DNA of 64,000 nucleotides from Chryseobacterium geocarposphaerae (GCF_002797535.1 NZ_PGFD01000001.1:1488001-1552000), one strand, 5' to 3'; positions 9,283 to 17,646 are shown, numbered from the stretch's first letter. A program made the numbers and translations. Notes: a model not told the origin generated them from the sequence alone.

Positions 9283-10228
9283 ATTAAAGAAAAATACTAA
9301 CGGTGCACAAGAGCATATGGTAATTGCTTCGTCATTAATTAGGAAGCGTATTAATTCAGTAATAAGTAAGGGATCAATTGGAAGAGATAAAGTTATAGCC
9401 CTAACAAATGATGTTAAAAACTTTTTAGAAAATCTCCTTATTGGAGACAAGTTAGAAAATTTAATTTTAACTCAACCGGAAGATTTAACTTCTTTAATAA
9501 GAGGAATATCAATTAATTACCCCAATTTTATAAATCCAAATTCTGATGAAAATTTACTACTTAGAAATGTTTTCGTCGTACACGGATATAATCACGATGA
9601 TTTTGATAAATTAGAATTTATTAAGCGGATTAATGTTGATACATGTCCTTACTGTAATAGATCATATATATATTATTTATCAAGAGTAGGAAAAATAAAA
9701 CCGCAAATAGATCATTTTTATCCTACAAATCTATATCCATTTTTAGCACTTACATTCTACAATCTTATCCCATCCTGTCAAACGTGCAATGGATTTGGTG
9801 CAAAAGAAGGTAATTGTCCCATTTTACATGATATGATCAATCCATATTTGATCGAAAATGAAGATTTTGAATTCACTTACAAAATAAAGCATATTAATTT
9901 TTTAAATCCCTTAATGGATAAAAACAGTGTTGAACTTTTGATGCGTCGTAAAATAGATGGCAATACTAAAATTTTAAAGTTAGATCAACTTTACCAACAA
10001 CATTCTGACCATTTACTTGAACTGATCATTAAAAGTAAGGTTTCTTACTCTGACAAGTATCGAACATATTTAAAGTCCTATGCTGGTCTAAAATTTAATA
10101 ATTCTGAAATTGATCGTATGATTTTAGGCAATTATTCTGAGGAAGATGATATTCATAAAAGACCTTTATCCAAGCTGTATCAGGATATTGGATTATCATT
10201 AGGACTCATTAAAAGGTCAACGCAATAA
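9275..10228 (+). CDS. HNH endonuclease, Septu PtuB-like
   Basis: I start at the ATG at 9275, which overlaps the ATPase stop by eight bases; a TTG at 9221 in the same frame is less likely. The product is 317 residues. CPYC at residues 124-127, IDHF with His147, and CQTC-N with cysteines at 168 and 171 make a zinc-bound HNH (treble-clef) nuclease, with the catalytic His in the D-H pair. The C-terminal half is helical. In Septu systems an HNH protein of this type cuts nucleic acid once its ATPase partner is triggered by phage; here the partner is the gene just upstream. No transcription terminator with a T-tract follows; an inverted repeat at 10315-10362 does. Confidence 0.85.
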   Translation: MVKLKKNTNGAQEHMVIASSLIRKRINSVISKGSIGRDKVIALTNDVKNFLENLLIGDKLENLILTQPEDLTSLIRGISINYPNFINPNSDENLLLRNVFVVHGYNHDDFDKLEFIKRINVDTCPYCNRSYIYYLSRVGKIKPQIDHFYPTNLYPFLALTFYNLIPSCQTCNGFGAKEGNCPILHDMINPYLIENEDFEFTYKIKHINFLNPLMDKNSVELLMRRKIDGNTKILKLDQLYQQHSDHLLELIIKSKVSYSDKYRTYLKSYAGLKFNNSEIDRMILGNYSEEDDIHKRPLSKLYQDIGLSLGLIKRSTQ

Positions 10229-10314
10229 ATCTTAAATTTAAAATTAAACGGAAGTAGGTGGCTGGTGGATGATAAATACGAATGAAAATGTACGAATTAG
10301 TTTATTAATCTGAA

Positions 10315-10362
10315 TTAGTCAATACTTAATCTGACAGTTATAATCAAATTAGTATTGACTAA
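10315..10362. repeat. 12-bp perfect inverted repeat
   Basis: TTAGTCAATACT at 10315-10326 is repeated inverted as AGTATTGACTAA at 10351-10362, with 24 bases between. It lies between the 3' ends of the HNH gene and the integrase. There is no T-tract, so a terminator is doubtful; an integrase arm site or protein binding site is possible. Confidence 0.6.
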
Positions 10363-10382
10363 ATTCAACACTAATATCCCTA

Positions 10383-11600
10383 TTATTTAGTTTTAAGACT
10401 ATCCCTCAAAACCGCCATATCATCGCTCACTTTCTTATCCAGAATCTTTGCATAATGCTGAGTAGTTTTAATATTCGTATGACCCAGCATTTTACTCACA
10501 CTTTCAATAGGAACGCCATTGGACAAGGTAACAGTAGTAGCAAATGTATGCCTTGCAATATGAAACGTCAGATCCTTATTGATTCCACAAACGCTTGCAA
10601 TTTCTTTGAGATAAGAATTCATTTTCTGATTGCTCAGAACCGGAAAAAGCACATCTGCGTTGACACATTGTGGATGATTCTCATACTTTAAAACCACTTC
10701 CTGAGCCACAGGCAATAGCGGAACTCTGGTTGAGGTATCGGTCTTTTGACGATGGGTAAAAATCCACTGGTCACCATCAATCCCGACGTTGATGTTAGAC
10801 TTAGACAATTGCTTGACATCCACATAAGCCAGACCTGTATAGCAGCTGAATAGAAAGATGTCACGAACTTTGTTCAATCGGTCAGATGCAAATTTCTTTT
10901 CATAGATCATCTGAATCTCTTCTTTGGTAAGATAAGGACGCTCCACAGCTTTTATTTTTGCTTTGTAACCAAGAAAAGGATCTTTGGTAATCCAGCCGTT
11001 CGCCATACATAATCGCATAATCTTTTTGAAATTTTTGAGGTATTTCACAGCGGTATTATTTCCACATTTTCTTACACTGCGCAGCCAGAAATCATAATCA
11101 CTGATAAAACCGTGATCGATTTGCGTGATATCAATATCAGAAACTTTGTATTTCCAACTAATGAATTCCTGGGTATGCTTTAAAGATGTTTTATAACGTT
11201 CTAATGTACCGGGAGCAAAATCCTGACCGACCAAAGCTTCCACTTTGTCATTATGCTCCTGAAAGATGGGAATGAGCATTCTTTGATCAATGTCAGTTCC
11301 AAGTAGTTTAGATTTTAAACTCTCTGCGGTTACAAAGTTTTCTTCTTTCAACATCAGGTAGTGGAAATCGTAAACTTTCTGTTCCAAAGTTTTAAGATAG
11401 AGATTCAGTGTTTTAGCTTCTTACGAATTACCCAATGCCTTGTGTGCTTTAACATCCCACTTCTTCGGATCGATATACCTTTTAGCGGCAATGTCTGCTG
11501 CCTTGCCGTCTATCGTAATTCGTAAGTAGATGGGAGCGGTTCCATTTGTTCTGATCTTATTCTTTTTGATAAAGAATAACAGGTTGAATGTTTTGTTCAT
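10383..11600 (-). pseudogene. Tyrosine recombinase (integrase), interrupted by an in-frame stop
   Basis: Read from ATG at 11600, the frame gives a normal Bacteroidetes integrase N-terminus (MNKTFNLLFFIKKNKIRTNG, then APIYLRITIDGKA and YIDPKKWD). TAA at 11423-11421 is codon 60. The same frame then resumes with EAKTLNLYLKTLEQK and runs to 10383: 406 codons in all, with no frameshift. The C-terminal part has CYTGLAYVDV, where the first catalytic Arg is Ala as in several Bacteroidetes integrases, then HIARHTF, LGHTNIKTTQ and HYAKI, the active-site tyrosine. TAA differs by one base from GAA or CAA. Only an N-truncated 334-residue protein from ATG 11387 could be made, without the arm-binding domain. 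It sits beside a tRNA fragment, as expected for an island integrase. Confidence 0.85.
11420..11526. repeat. 12-bp inverted repeat inside the integrase gene
   Basis: CTTACGAATTAC at 11420-11431 has its exact reverse complement, GTAATTCGTAAG, at 11515-11526. The stop codon that kills the integrase (11421-11423) lies inside the left arm. This could be a small invertible segment, or a repair event that copied one arm from the other and created the stop. Confidence 0.6.
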
Positions 11601-11798
11601 TGTGTGATAACTTTAATGGTTTAATAATTTACTTTTTGTTACCACTTTTTGCAAGATGTACAATCGTTAGATAGCCTATTGGTCGGGTTTTCATTGATTT
11701 TTCGTGACCCATTTTTGTAATTTTTTGAATGGGACACGAAATAGGACATATAAATCGTGACCTATTTTGATTTTTTTTGATAAAAGCGTAAAACAAAA

Positions 11799-11830
11799 AA
11801 CGCTGTAAACATCGATGTTTACAGCGTTTT
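11799..11830. terminator. Perfect 32-bp palindrome, bidirectional terminator
   Basis: The sequence is self-complementary around 11814/11815: AAACGCTGTAAACATC and its mirror. T- or A-rich DNA flanks both sides. It lies just past the CCA end of the tRNA fragment on the minus strand, where a tRNA terminator would be, and just before the integrase start. Confidence 0.75.
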
Positions 11831-11852
11831 AGCTTATTTTGGTTTCCCAACT

Positions 11853-11905
11853 GGCGGAGAGTGAGGGATTCGAACCCCCGGACCTCCCCTACAGACCTGC
11901 TAAAC
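11853..11905 (-). other. 3' fragment of a Ser-type tRNA, integration (att) site
   Basis: On the minus strand the sequence ends in ACTCTCC-G-CCA (11863-11853), preceded by a T-arm with GGGGG, the TTCGAAT loop and CCCTC (11880-11864). This is the 3' end of a tRNA whose acceptor and T-arm match the serine tRNAs of this phylum. Upstream, to about 11905, is only a variable-arm-like stretch; no anticodon arm that folds, no D-arm and no 5' GGAGAGT partner are visible. A partial 3' tRNA copy next to an integrase gene is the usual trace of island integration. The exact right boundary is uncertain. Confidence 0.7.
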
Positions 11906-11949
11906 CACCTATATAAAGGTATTTTAATGAATAAGCCATTGAATGTACT

Positions 11950-12909
11950 TTATCTATAAAGTCTAATATGAAATGCTTTACTATTATCATCTTCTTCGAG
12001 TCCACAATCTAGAAAAATAGTCTCCCATTCTTCATGCTTATTATAGAAATTCAATTCACAATATTCTTGGCAACAAATGTGTAAATCAAATATACTTGTC
12101 ATCGTAATTACCGCTAAAGGAAATAGAATATCTTCACTTATTTCCCAAGCTAAATCAATCCAATTAACATCTTTATTGGATTCATCAACAAACTTTTGGA
12201 ACATTTTTCGTATCTCATCCTTTCTAGTCTCAATATTCTCATTTGATCCTATGAATACTCCTGTTTGCTTAAAATTATAATTAAGACAAATCTCAAATTC
12301 ATCAGACATCTTAGAAAGGAATTTATGCTTACCAATATTTTCATCATATATTTCACTCCACATATCTGCATCAGTCAGCTCTACTATATCTAAATATCTT
12401 TTGTTTTTAATAATTTCCTTCAGCAAAACTGATCTTCCAAGATAGGTGTCCATTTCATAGATTTCATCTTTAGTATGAAAATGTAGTGCATAATCTATAA
12501 TTTTAACTTTATAATCTTTCTGTTCTAGCCCTGTAAATTTTTCAAATGCTTGTAAATACTCATCATAACTATCTAATCCGAATTTACGTCCATACATATC
12601 AAAGATATTCCTTGAAATACTGTCAATTCCTGAATCTTTTAATAGGTCCAAAGACTCTTCTTTTAAAGCTTCTAAAATTCCCTCTCTTCCTAACTTTATC
12701 AAGTCATAATACCTTTTGAAAAGATATGCTTCAAAGTTTTTTAAGGTAAAAAAATGAATATCCGAATCACTTATTTTTTGGTCCTTACAATTCCATATAC
12801 TGGGATCAACACGATATTGCATGTTAAAGCTTACTTTCATTTCTTCATCAACAAGTTGACAATATAGATTTTCATTATTGTCCAAATTTAAATAATACTT
12901 AATAGTCAT
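11950..12909 (-). CDS. Hypothetical protein with integrase-arm-like N-terminus
   Basis: The product is 319 residues. The first 45 (MTIKYYLNLD, then KVSFNMQYRVDPSIWNCKDQ) resemble the arm-DNA-binding start of Bacteroidetes integrases, where a strand-rich domain ends in x-D-P-x-x-W. The rest is acidic and helical, and no R/HxxR/Y catalytic set is present, so it is not a recombinase. It is transcribed towards the tRNA fragment and lies divergent to the excisionase-like gene at 13216. It is probably a mobile-element gene. It is AT-rich like its neighbours. I do not recognise its family. Confidence 0.6.
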   Translation of the reverse strand: MTIKYYLNLDNNENLYCQLVDEEMKVSFNMQYRVDPSIWNCKDQKISDSDIHFFTLKNFEAYLFKRYYDLIKLGREGILEALKEESLDLLKDSGIDSISRNIFDMYGRKFGLDSYDEYLQAFEKFTGLEQKDYKVKIIDYALHFHTKDEIYEMDTYLGRSVLLKEIIKNKRYLDIVELTDADMWSEIYDENIGKHKFLSKMSDEFEICLNYNFKQTGVFIGSNENIETRKDEIRKMFQKFVDESNKDVNWIDLAWEISEDILFPLAVITMTSIFDLHICCQEYCELNFYNKHEEWETIFLDCGLEEDDNSKAFHIRLYR

Positions 12910-13215
12910 AGTCGAAATTTAATAATGTTAAACAAATATTTATATTGTGTTAAAGAATATTTTTATGAAGATTCATACATATATTCTTTAATTTGTAGTG
13001 AATTTATCTTATTTGACTTTCAATTCTTAATCGAAAGGAATTTATATCCTTGTTTTTCCTTTGGTTTCCTATTTAGTTAGGTTATATTATTTTAAAGCAT
13101 TTTGTTTCAGCAAATTTTATATTCCAAATTCATTATATATGAAATTTTATTCACACTTTAAAAACCAATTAAACAACTATTAATCAAGCAAATAGATAAA
13201 TATACCATATATTTA
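12910..13215. other. Divergent intergenic region, very AT-rich
   Basis: This stretch lies between two divergently transcribed mobile-element genes, so it must carry both promoters. It is dominated by A and T runs. I see no hairpin, tRNA or clear operator. Confidence 0.5.
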
Positions 13216-13518
13216 ATGGAAATATTAAAAATGGAAATATCACTACTAACAAAAGAAGATTTACTGGAATTTAAAATCGAACTATTGCTTGATATAGAAA
13301 GAATATTAGATGAAAAAATACAACATCTGGAATATACACCTAAGAGTATGGACCCAGAATGGGTAAGAAGTAAGTCTATACGGGATTTTATGAATATTTC
13401 TCCGGGTACACTTCAAAATCTTAGAGTAACAGGAAAGATCAAATTTAAAAAAGTCTTAGGTTCATATTACTACAATATCGATGATTTAAAAAAACTATTT
13501 GAAAATGAAAAAGGATAA
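13216..13518 (+). CDS. Excisionase-like helix-turn-helix protein
   Basis: The product is 100 residues. A charged coiled helix of about 40 residues precedes a MerR/excisionase-type winged HTH: SIRDFMNISPGTLQNLRVTG, then the wing KVLGSYYYNIDDLKKLF. Small proteins of this build are common next to integrases of Bacteroidetes mobile elements, where they act in excision or gene control. A second ATG lies 15 bases in. The stop overlaps the next gene's start by a few bases, so the two are translated together. The DNA-binding role is inferred from fold. Confidence 0.75.
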   Translation: MEILKMEISLLTKEDLLEFKIELLLDIERILDEKIQHLEYTPKSMDPEWVRSKSIRDFMNISPGTLQNLRVTGKIKFKKVLGSYYYNIDDLKKLFENEKG

Positions 13519-13810
13519 TACAATTAATTGGCTCTATTTTTTAATTCAAATTACAGCAGATCAAAGACTCAATGTTTGGCATATTTCATTACTATTAGCA
13601 ATAGTAAAAATTGCTTATATCCAAAATGATAATGAAACTATATTCGTTAGTAGAAGCAAATTAATGTATCAATCACATATAAAATCAATTCCTACATACC
13701 ATAAATATTTTAAGGATCTTCAAAATTTTGGATATATAAAATATACACCATCATACCATCCAGGTTATCAAAGTACTATTGATTTCTTGAACTTCAAAAT
13801 TATCTATTAA
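13505..13810 (+). CDS. Small DNA-binding-like mobile-element protein
   Basis: The product is 101 residues from ATG 13505, which overlaps the upstream stop; a TTG two codons earlier is less likely. The segment VSRSKLMYQSHIKSIPTYHK, then YFKDLQNFGYIKYTPSYHP, looks like a winged-helix replication or regulatory protein of the kind carried on Bacteroidetes mobile elements. It follows the excisionase-like gene directly and is followed by a strong terminator. A broken copy of its YFKDLQNFGYIK region lies at 44441-44482, downstream of the GH5 gene. The family is unnamed to me. Confidence 0.65.
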   Translation: MKKDNTINWLYFLIQITADQRLNVWHISLLLAIVKIAYIQNDNETIFVSRSKLMYQSHIKSIPTYHKYFKDLQNFGYIKYTPSYHPGYQSTIDFLNFKIIY

Positions 13811-13884
13811 ATACATTTAAAATTCGATCAATATCAGCAAGAAATTGGTTCGAAGATAATACTGTCAAGTTCACACAAAAAGCC

Positions 13885-13920
13885 AAATGGCGCCACTTTA
13901 AGACAAGTGGCGCCATTTTT
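13885..13920 (+). terminator. GC-rich hairpin with T-tract
   Basis: AAATGGCGCCACTT (13885-13898) pairs with AAGTGGCGCCATTT (13905-13918), and T residues continue the tract. It ends the two-gene HTH operon. The rest of 13811-14172 is AT-rich without a gene. Confidence 0.85.
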
Positions 13921-14172
13921 AAATATACTATTATATACTATTCTGTAAATTTTCTATTTTGAATTATCCAATATTTATTTCCTAAATCAAGAACAAAAAA
14001 GAAATGTAAGACTGTTCTTTATTTCAGTAATTCAGACGGTATTCCCAATATTTCTTTCATTATCAGAAATTACAATAATAATCAATTTCCTAATATAGAT
14101 TATTCTTAACAATCTTGATTGTAATGATAACTTTCAGTATATTTATATTTACATCAGGTAAAATAACAACTA

Positions 14173-14754
14173 ATGTACGACACTTTAATTGAATACATCA
14201 ATTCACGGGTCTCAAGACCTTTAGCAGCTAATGAAATTAACATTATAAAAAATAATTTTGTTCCTTATAAACTCAAAAGACGGGAATTTTTTTTGCATGA
14301 AGGAGATGTAAGTACTTATATGGGATTTCTTGCTAAGGGTTCCATGAAAAAATACAGTACAGATACTAAAGGTACCGAACATATCATAAGTCTTTATATT
14401 GAAGGCTGGTGGGTAGGTGATCGTGAAAGTTTTTCAAAACTATCACCCTCTTCCTTCAATATTGAGGCATGTGAAGATACCGATTTATTGGTCTTAACAA
14501 AACAAGCCGGAGAAGAAGTATTCACACTTCCTATCATGAATGAACTTACCCGTCATTTGGACCAAAACTATTCTTTCGCCACTCAGAAAAGAATCAATGC
14601 TGCTATAAGTATGACAGCAGAAGAACGATATAATATACTCATTGATAGCTACCCTGAATTTTCGCAGCGATTTCCACAGCACCTGATTGCATCATATTTA
14701 GGCATTACGCAGGAAACGCTGAGCAGAATTCGATCCCGGGCGGTCAAAAAATAA
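14173..14754 (+). CDS. Crp/Fnr-family transcription regulator
   Basis: The product is 193 residues with a cyclic-nucleotide-binding-like beta barrel (about residues 20-120, with FLHEGDVSTYMGFLAKGSMK) and a C-terminal winged HTH (about 150-190, with HLIASYLGITQETLSRIR). There is no FNR-type cysteine cluster. Flavobacteria carry many such Crp-like proteins that sit beside the genes they control. The next DNA on the opposite strand is the stump of a flavin monooxygenase, so its former target may be lost. The call is firm; the ligand is unknown. Confidence 0.85.
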   Translation: MYDTLIEYINSRVSRPLAANEINIIKNNFVPYKLKRREFFLHEGDVSTYMGFLAKGSMKKYSTDTKGTEHIISLYIEGWWVGDRESFSKLSPSSFNIEACEDTDLLVLTKQAGEEVFTLPIMNELTRHLDQNYSFATQKRINAAISMTAEERYNILIDSYPEFSQRFPQHLIASYLGITQETLSRIRSRAVKK

Positions 14755-14973
14755 TCAGGCTTTATTGACAATAGGGATTACCTTCGTCCCGATTAATTCA
14801 ATGGCCCTAAGTATATCATCTTTAATCAGTCCGGGATTATCCATCTGAAATGTAAATCTTGATATACCGCCTAGCGCCTCACTATGTCGTAAAATCTTTT
14901 CTGCAACTTCTTCTGGATCGCCAATAACATAAGCTCCGGTAGGAGCAGCCCATCCTCTCTCCTTTCCAATTTA
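14755..14973 (-). pseudogene. 3' remnant of an LLM-class flavin monooxygenase
   Basis: Read on the minus strand, the frame gives GKERGWAAPTGAYVIGDPEE, then VAEKILRHSEALGGISRFTF and a tail ending at TGA 14757-14755. GDPEEVAEKI and the FQMDNPG segment are the C-terminal blocks of luciferase-like (LLM) oxidoreductases, which are about 330 residues long. Only about 68 residues remain, and a stop lies in frame upstream. The segment between ERGW and GDPEE is also shorter than usual. The gene has lost its 5' part, including the flavin site. Confidence 0.75.
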
Positions 14974-15198
14974 ATTTAAATTGGAGGTATTTTTTTATTC
15001 TTGATTTCAAACAAGCCAGATGTTTTGGAAGCTATATATCAAATGTTCATCACGACTTCGAAAAATTCCAGTTTCGAATGCCAATGGATCATCACTTAGA
15101 ACTCATTTCGTTACTGTAGGAAAAACCAGAAAGGTGAAAAAAAAGCAGCATAGTGCATAAATATGATCGAATCACAATCAATTTTTTTGATAGAATCC

Positions 15199-15846
15199 CT
15201 ACTGATTATACAGCCTAAGAATCTCTACCAATTCGGGTATGGATCGTATTTTCAGCTTTTCAAACAATCTGTTTTTATAAGTACTGATCGTAGATGAATG
15301 GAGATTCAATTGATTAGAAATTTCTTTAAGAGGAAGACCTTCCGCAATTTTATTAGCAATTTGCAATTCGCGGTCTGATAGTGCTTCAAAGGGAGAATTT
15401 CCGGCAGCACCAGTTAGTGATTCTAAAAAAATAGCTTCTTTTATACTATCACTAACATATCGACCCTTACTGAACATCGCAGTTAGAGCAGTTTCAATTA
15501 CTTCAGCAGAGCTTTGTTTGCTTAGATAGCCACCAGCACCCATTTTTAGGTAGCGTATCCCATACAGTTCTTCATCCTGTGAAGAAAATATTAGAATTTT
15601 TAGTTCAGGTCGGTGAATTTTTATATAATCTATTGCGTCCTGAACAGCACCATTAGGCATATTAACGTCCATAATGGCCAGATCCAATTCTTCTTTCAGA
15701 ATGAGTTTGTACAACGATTTATAATCCTCTACTTCAAAAATTATGGCATTCGGCATGAGTCGTTTGATTGTTTGTATCAAACCCATCCGGACGATACCAT
15801 GATCATCTGCTACAGCAATACGAACGTTTACTTTTGAACCCATCAT
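15199..15846 (-). CDS. NarL/FixJ-type response regulator
   Basis: The product is 215 residues. The receiver domain (about residues 7-125) has the acidic pair DD at 14-15, the phospho-acceptor Asp60 in LAIMDVNMP and a Lys in the usual place after FSSQ. The C-terminal LuxR-type HTH (about 150-215) has LSDRELQIANKIAEGLPLKE and STISTYKNRLFEKL. Its start overlaps the stop of the kinase gene by four bases (ATGA), so the pair is translationally coupled. It binds DNA as the output of the neighbouring kinase; the targets are unknown. Two adjacent ATG codons are possible starts. Confidence 0.9.
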   Translation of the reverse strand: MMGSKVNVRIAVADDHGIVRMGLIQTIKRLMPNAIIFEVEDYKSLYKLILKEELDLAIMDVNMPNGAVQDAIDYIKIHRPELKILIFSSQDEELYGIRYLKMGAGGYLSKQSSAEVIETALTAMFSKGRYVSDSIKEAIFLESLTGAAGNSPFEALSDRELQIANKIAEGLPLKEISNQLNLHSSTISTYKNRLFEKLKIRSIPELVEILRLYNQ

Positions 15847-16577
15847 TCTATAAATTTACGTAAAAATAGGGAAACCGTAGTGCCTTTATTTTCAGCGGAA
15901 ATGATTTGGATGTCTCCATGCAGCAAGGATATAAAATTTTTTACAATTTTCAAACTTAACCCAACTCCTTTCTCACCGGCAGTTCCCAGGAATATAGGAA
16001 TGTTATAAGTGTAAATCTCAGATAAATATTTTTCATTCATTCCCGTTCCGAAATCAATCACCGAAAGTACCACGTTATCATCTTTCGTGATGGCTTGTAA
16101 ATATATATCTTGTCCAGGCAGAGAGTATTTTACTGCATTGTTAAATATTTTGTCTAAAACATATTCGAGTAACACTCGATCGCCCGCAAGAAATGCATTG
16201 TGCTCTCCTTTAAAATAAAAATTAATATTTTTTTCTTTTAATTTAGCTGCATATCTTTCTTCTAAATAGTGAAAAAGATCCGTCACCATAATTTTAACGG
16301 GTTTAATCTTAAATTCCCCGTACTGTGTTTTTAGCCAGGTAACACTGTCCTGAACAGTTTGCAGATTCTTTTGGGCATCCCTTTTTATCTGGGGCAACAA
16401 TTTAAAAAAATCTTCCTCACTTATGTTCTTTTGCTCTAGCTCTTCTATAAGCAAGAAAAATGTTCCAAACATTTCTTTTGAGTCATGAGATAATATCGAG
16501 ATCAGCCCGTTTTTGAAATTGATTTCGTTTTCCAGTCTTTCGATTTTTGATTGCAGTTCGTTGACAAAATTACCCAT
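15843..16577 (-). CDS. Cytoplasmic sensor histidine kinase
   Basis: The product is 244 residues with no membrane segment and no separate sensor domain. A coiled start leads to ISILSHDSKEMF, where His31 is the likely phospho-acceptor in a degenerate H-box. The HATPase part has DKIFNNAVKYS (N-box), DFGTGMNEKY (G1) and GVGLSLKIVKNF (G2). It overlaps the response regulator gene and almost certainly phosphorylates it. Because it has no sensor of its own, the signal must come from the truncated-looking frame just upstream (16588-16857) or another protein. The family call is firm; the signal is unknown. Confidence 0.85.
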   Translation of the reverse strand: MGNFVNELQSKIERLENEINFKNGLISILSHDSKEMFGTFFLLIEELEQKNISEEDFFKLLPQIKRDAQKNLQTVQDSVTWLKTQYGEFKIKPVKIMVTDLFHYLEERYAAKLKEKNINFYFKGEHNAFLAGDRVLLEYVLDKIFNNAVKYSLPGQDIYLQAITKDDNVVLSVIDFGTGMNEKYLSEIYTYNIPIFLGTAGEKGVGLSLKIVKNFISLLHGDIQIISAENKGTTVSLFLRKFIE

Positions 16578-16587
16578 AAATGTAGTA

Positions 16588-16857
16588 TTAATGCTTAAAA
16601 AACCAACTACTATTTTTTAAAGTATGGTTATTAAGGTTAATAAAATCCCTGATATTCATGTTCGGAGACATTTTTTTCTCATAAAGATGATTTAATGCCA
16701 TCAATGCAATAATAGGTAATTCGATTGTCTTTTCCAAAACTATTTTTTGATTTGATCCCAAGAGACGAACGGCTCTGATTATCCTATAGAAAGTGATGAC
16801 ATCTGAGCATACTTCTGAGAAAAAACTAAGTACTGGAACAAAAAGATAGGCATATTC
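16588..16857 (-). pseudogene. Start-less 89-codon frame before the kinase gene
   Basis: On the minus strand the frame runs from just after a TAA at 16860-16858 to a stop at 16590-16588, ten bases before the kinase start. It has no ATG, GTG or TTG near its beginning. The translation is protein-like: CSDVITFYRIIRAVRLL, then IELPIIALMALNHLYEKKMS and a tail ending NSSWFFKH. The position suggests the 3' end of a third gene of the two-component operon that has lost its 5' end. I do not recognise the family. Confidence 0.45.
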
Positions 16858-17024
16858 TTAGCCGTACTTACAATACGACGGTATGTTAGTTAACTGGTAG
16901 CAATACAAACTGATAAATTAAAAACACGGAAATATTTTTTCCTGATCAATTAGGTCTATGTATAATTCTACTCCTATGATTGATTTTAGATTATATTATC
17001 TATACTAAAACTTTAAAAGTATTG

Positions 17025-17207
17025 TTAAATTTCGGTAAAGCTATAATAAACATTAATAGAGTAAGTGGTATTTTCCTTTCCAACCAAACTTTGGGCTCCC
17101 GCAGCTGGTATGGTGTATCGTACGTTCAATTCCAGATCCAAAATCGGTGTTCCGTTTAAGAGTATTTTTTGAGGAGTTTTGGATAAAAGAATTTTTAGTG
17201 TGATGTA
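17025..17207 (-). pseudogene. C-terminal fragment of a secreted beta-rich protein
   Basis: On the minus strand, 60 codons without a start read KILLNGTPILDLELNVRYTI, then PAAGAQSLVGKENTTYSINV and YYSFTEI before a stop at 17027-17025. Alternating hydrophobic strands that end in an aromatic residue resemble the last strands of a secreted or surface-exposed beta protein. The rest of the gene is missing. It may belong with the short secreted peptides at 17693 and 18015. The family is not recognised; the call as a fragment rests on reading quality only. Confidence 0.35.
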
Positions 17208-17457
17208 TTAAGATTTTGAATTTTCTCCATATTGGTATCAATACATATAAAATCAAAGGCCTCCTATAGGAAACCTTTGAAACACCAAATCACAAAATAT
17301 TAATATGAAAAATATTTACTTTTCAGTCAGGAAATAAATTTTGCTAACATCCTAATTCCCGATGTGGAAGCTGCAGATCTTTTTAGGCCAACAGCTTACT
17401 AACAAATAAATTAACCTTTGATACTATTTAATCCCAGCAGATATGCTTTATATACTA

Positions 17458-17646
17458 TTATCTATTTACTTTAATAAATTCTGAACGTGATAATGATAAT
17501 GAGCTGAGAAAAGTTATACTTGTACGGCTTCCATTTTCATCTACTTTCAAAATAATTGATTTACAGCAGGGTGATGCTTTAAAATAGTTCTTATAACGTG
17601 TTCCACATTTGAAGCACTCTGTTACTATACTTTCATTTTTTTCCAT
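17458..17646 (-). CDS. Small protein with C-x2-C ... CC zinc-ribbon-like cluster
   Basis: The product is 62 residues, starting MEKNESIVTECFKCGTRYKN. CFKC at residues 11-14 and CC at about residues 27-28 could bind one zinc or iron, as in rubredoxin-like ribbons. The tail is Ser-rich. It follows the 39-residue secreted peptide gene on the same strand after a 46-base gap. No operon partner explains it. It is probably a real small gene because the cysteine spacing is ordered, but its role is unknown. Confidence 0.5.
   Translation of the reverse strand: MEKNESIVTECFKCGTRYKNYFKASPCCKSIILKVDENGSRTSITFLSSLSLSRSEFIKVNR

Noticed and set aside
11629..11850. A 73-codon minus-strand frame between the integrase and the tRNA fragment
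   Set aside because: It runs through the palindromic terminator and its translation has no protein-like pattern.
17053..17256. A 67-codon minus-strand frame with an ATG
   Set aside because: A neighbouring frame of the same DNA reads as a better beta-type C-terminal fragment, so this is a shadow.
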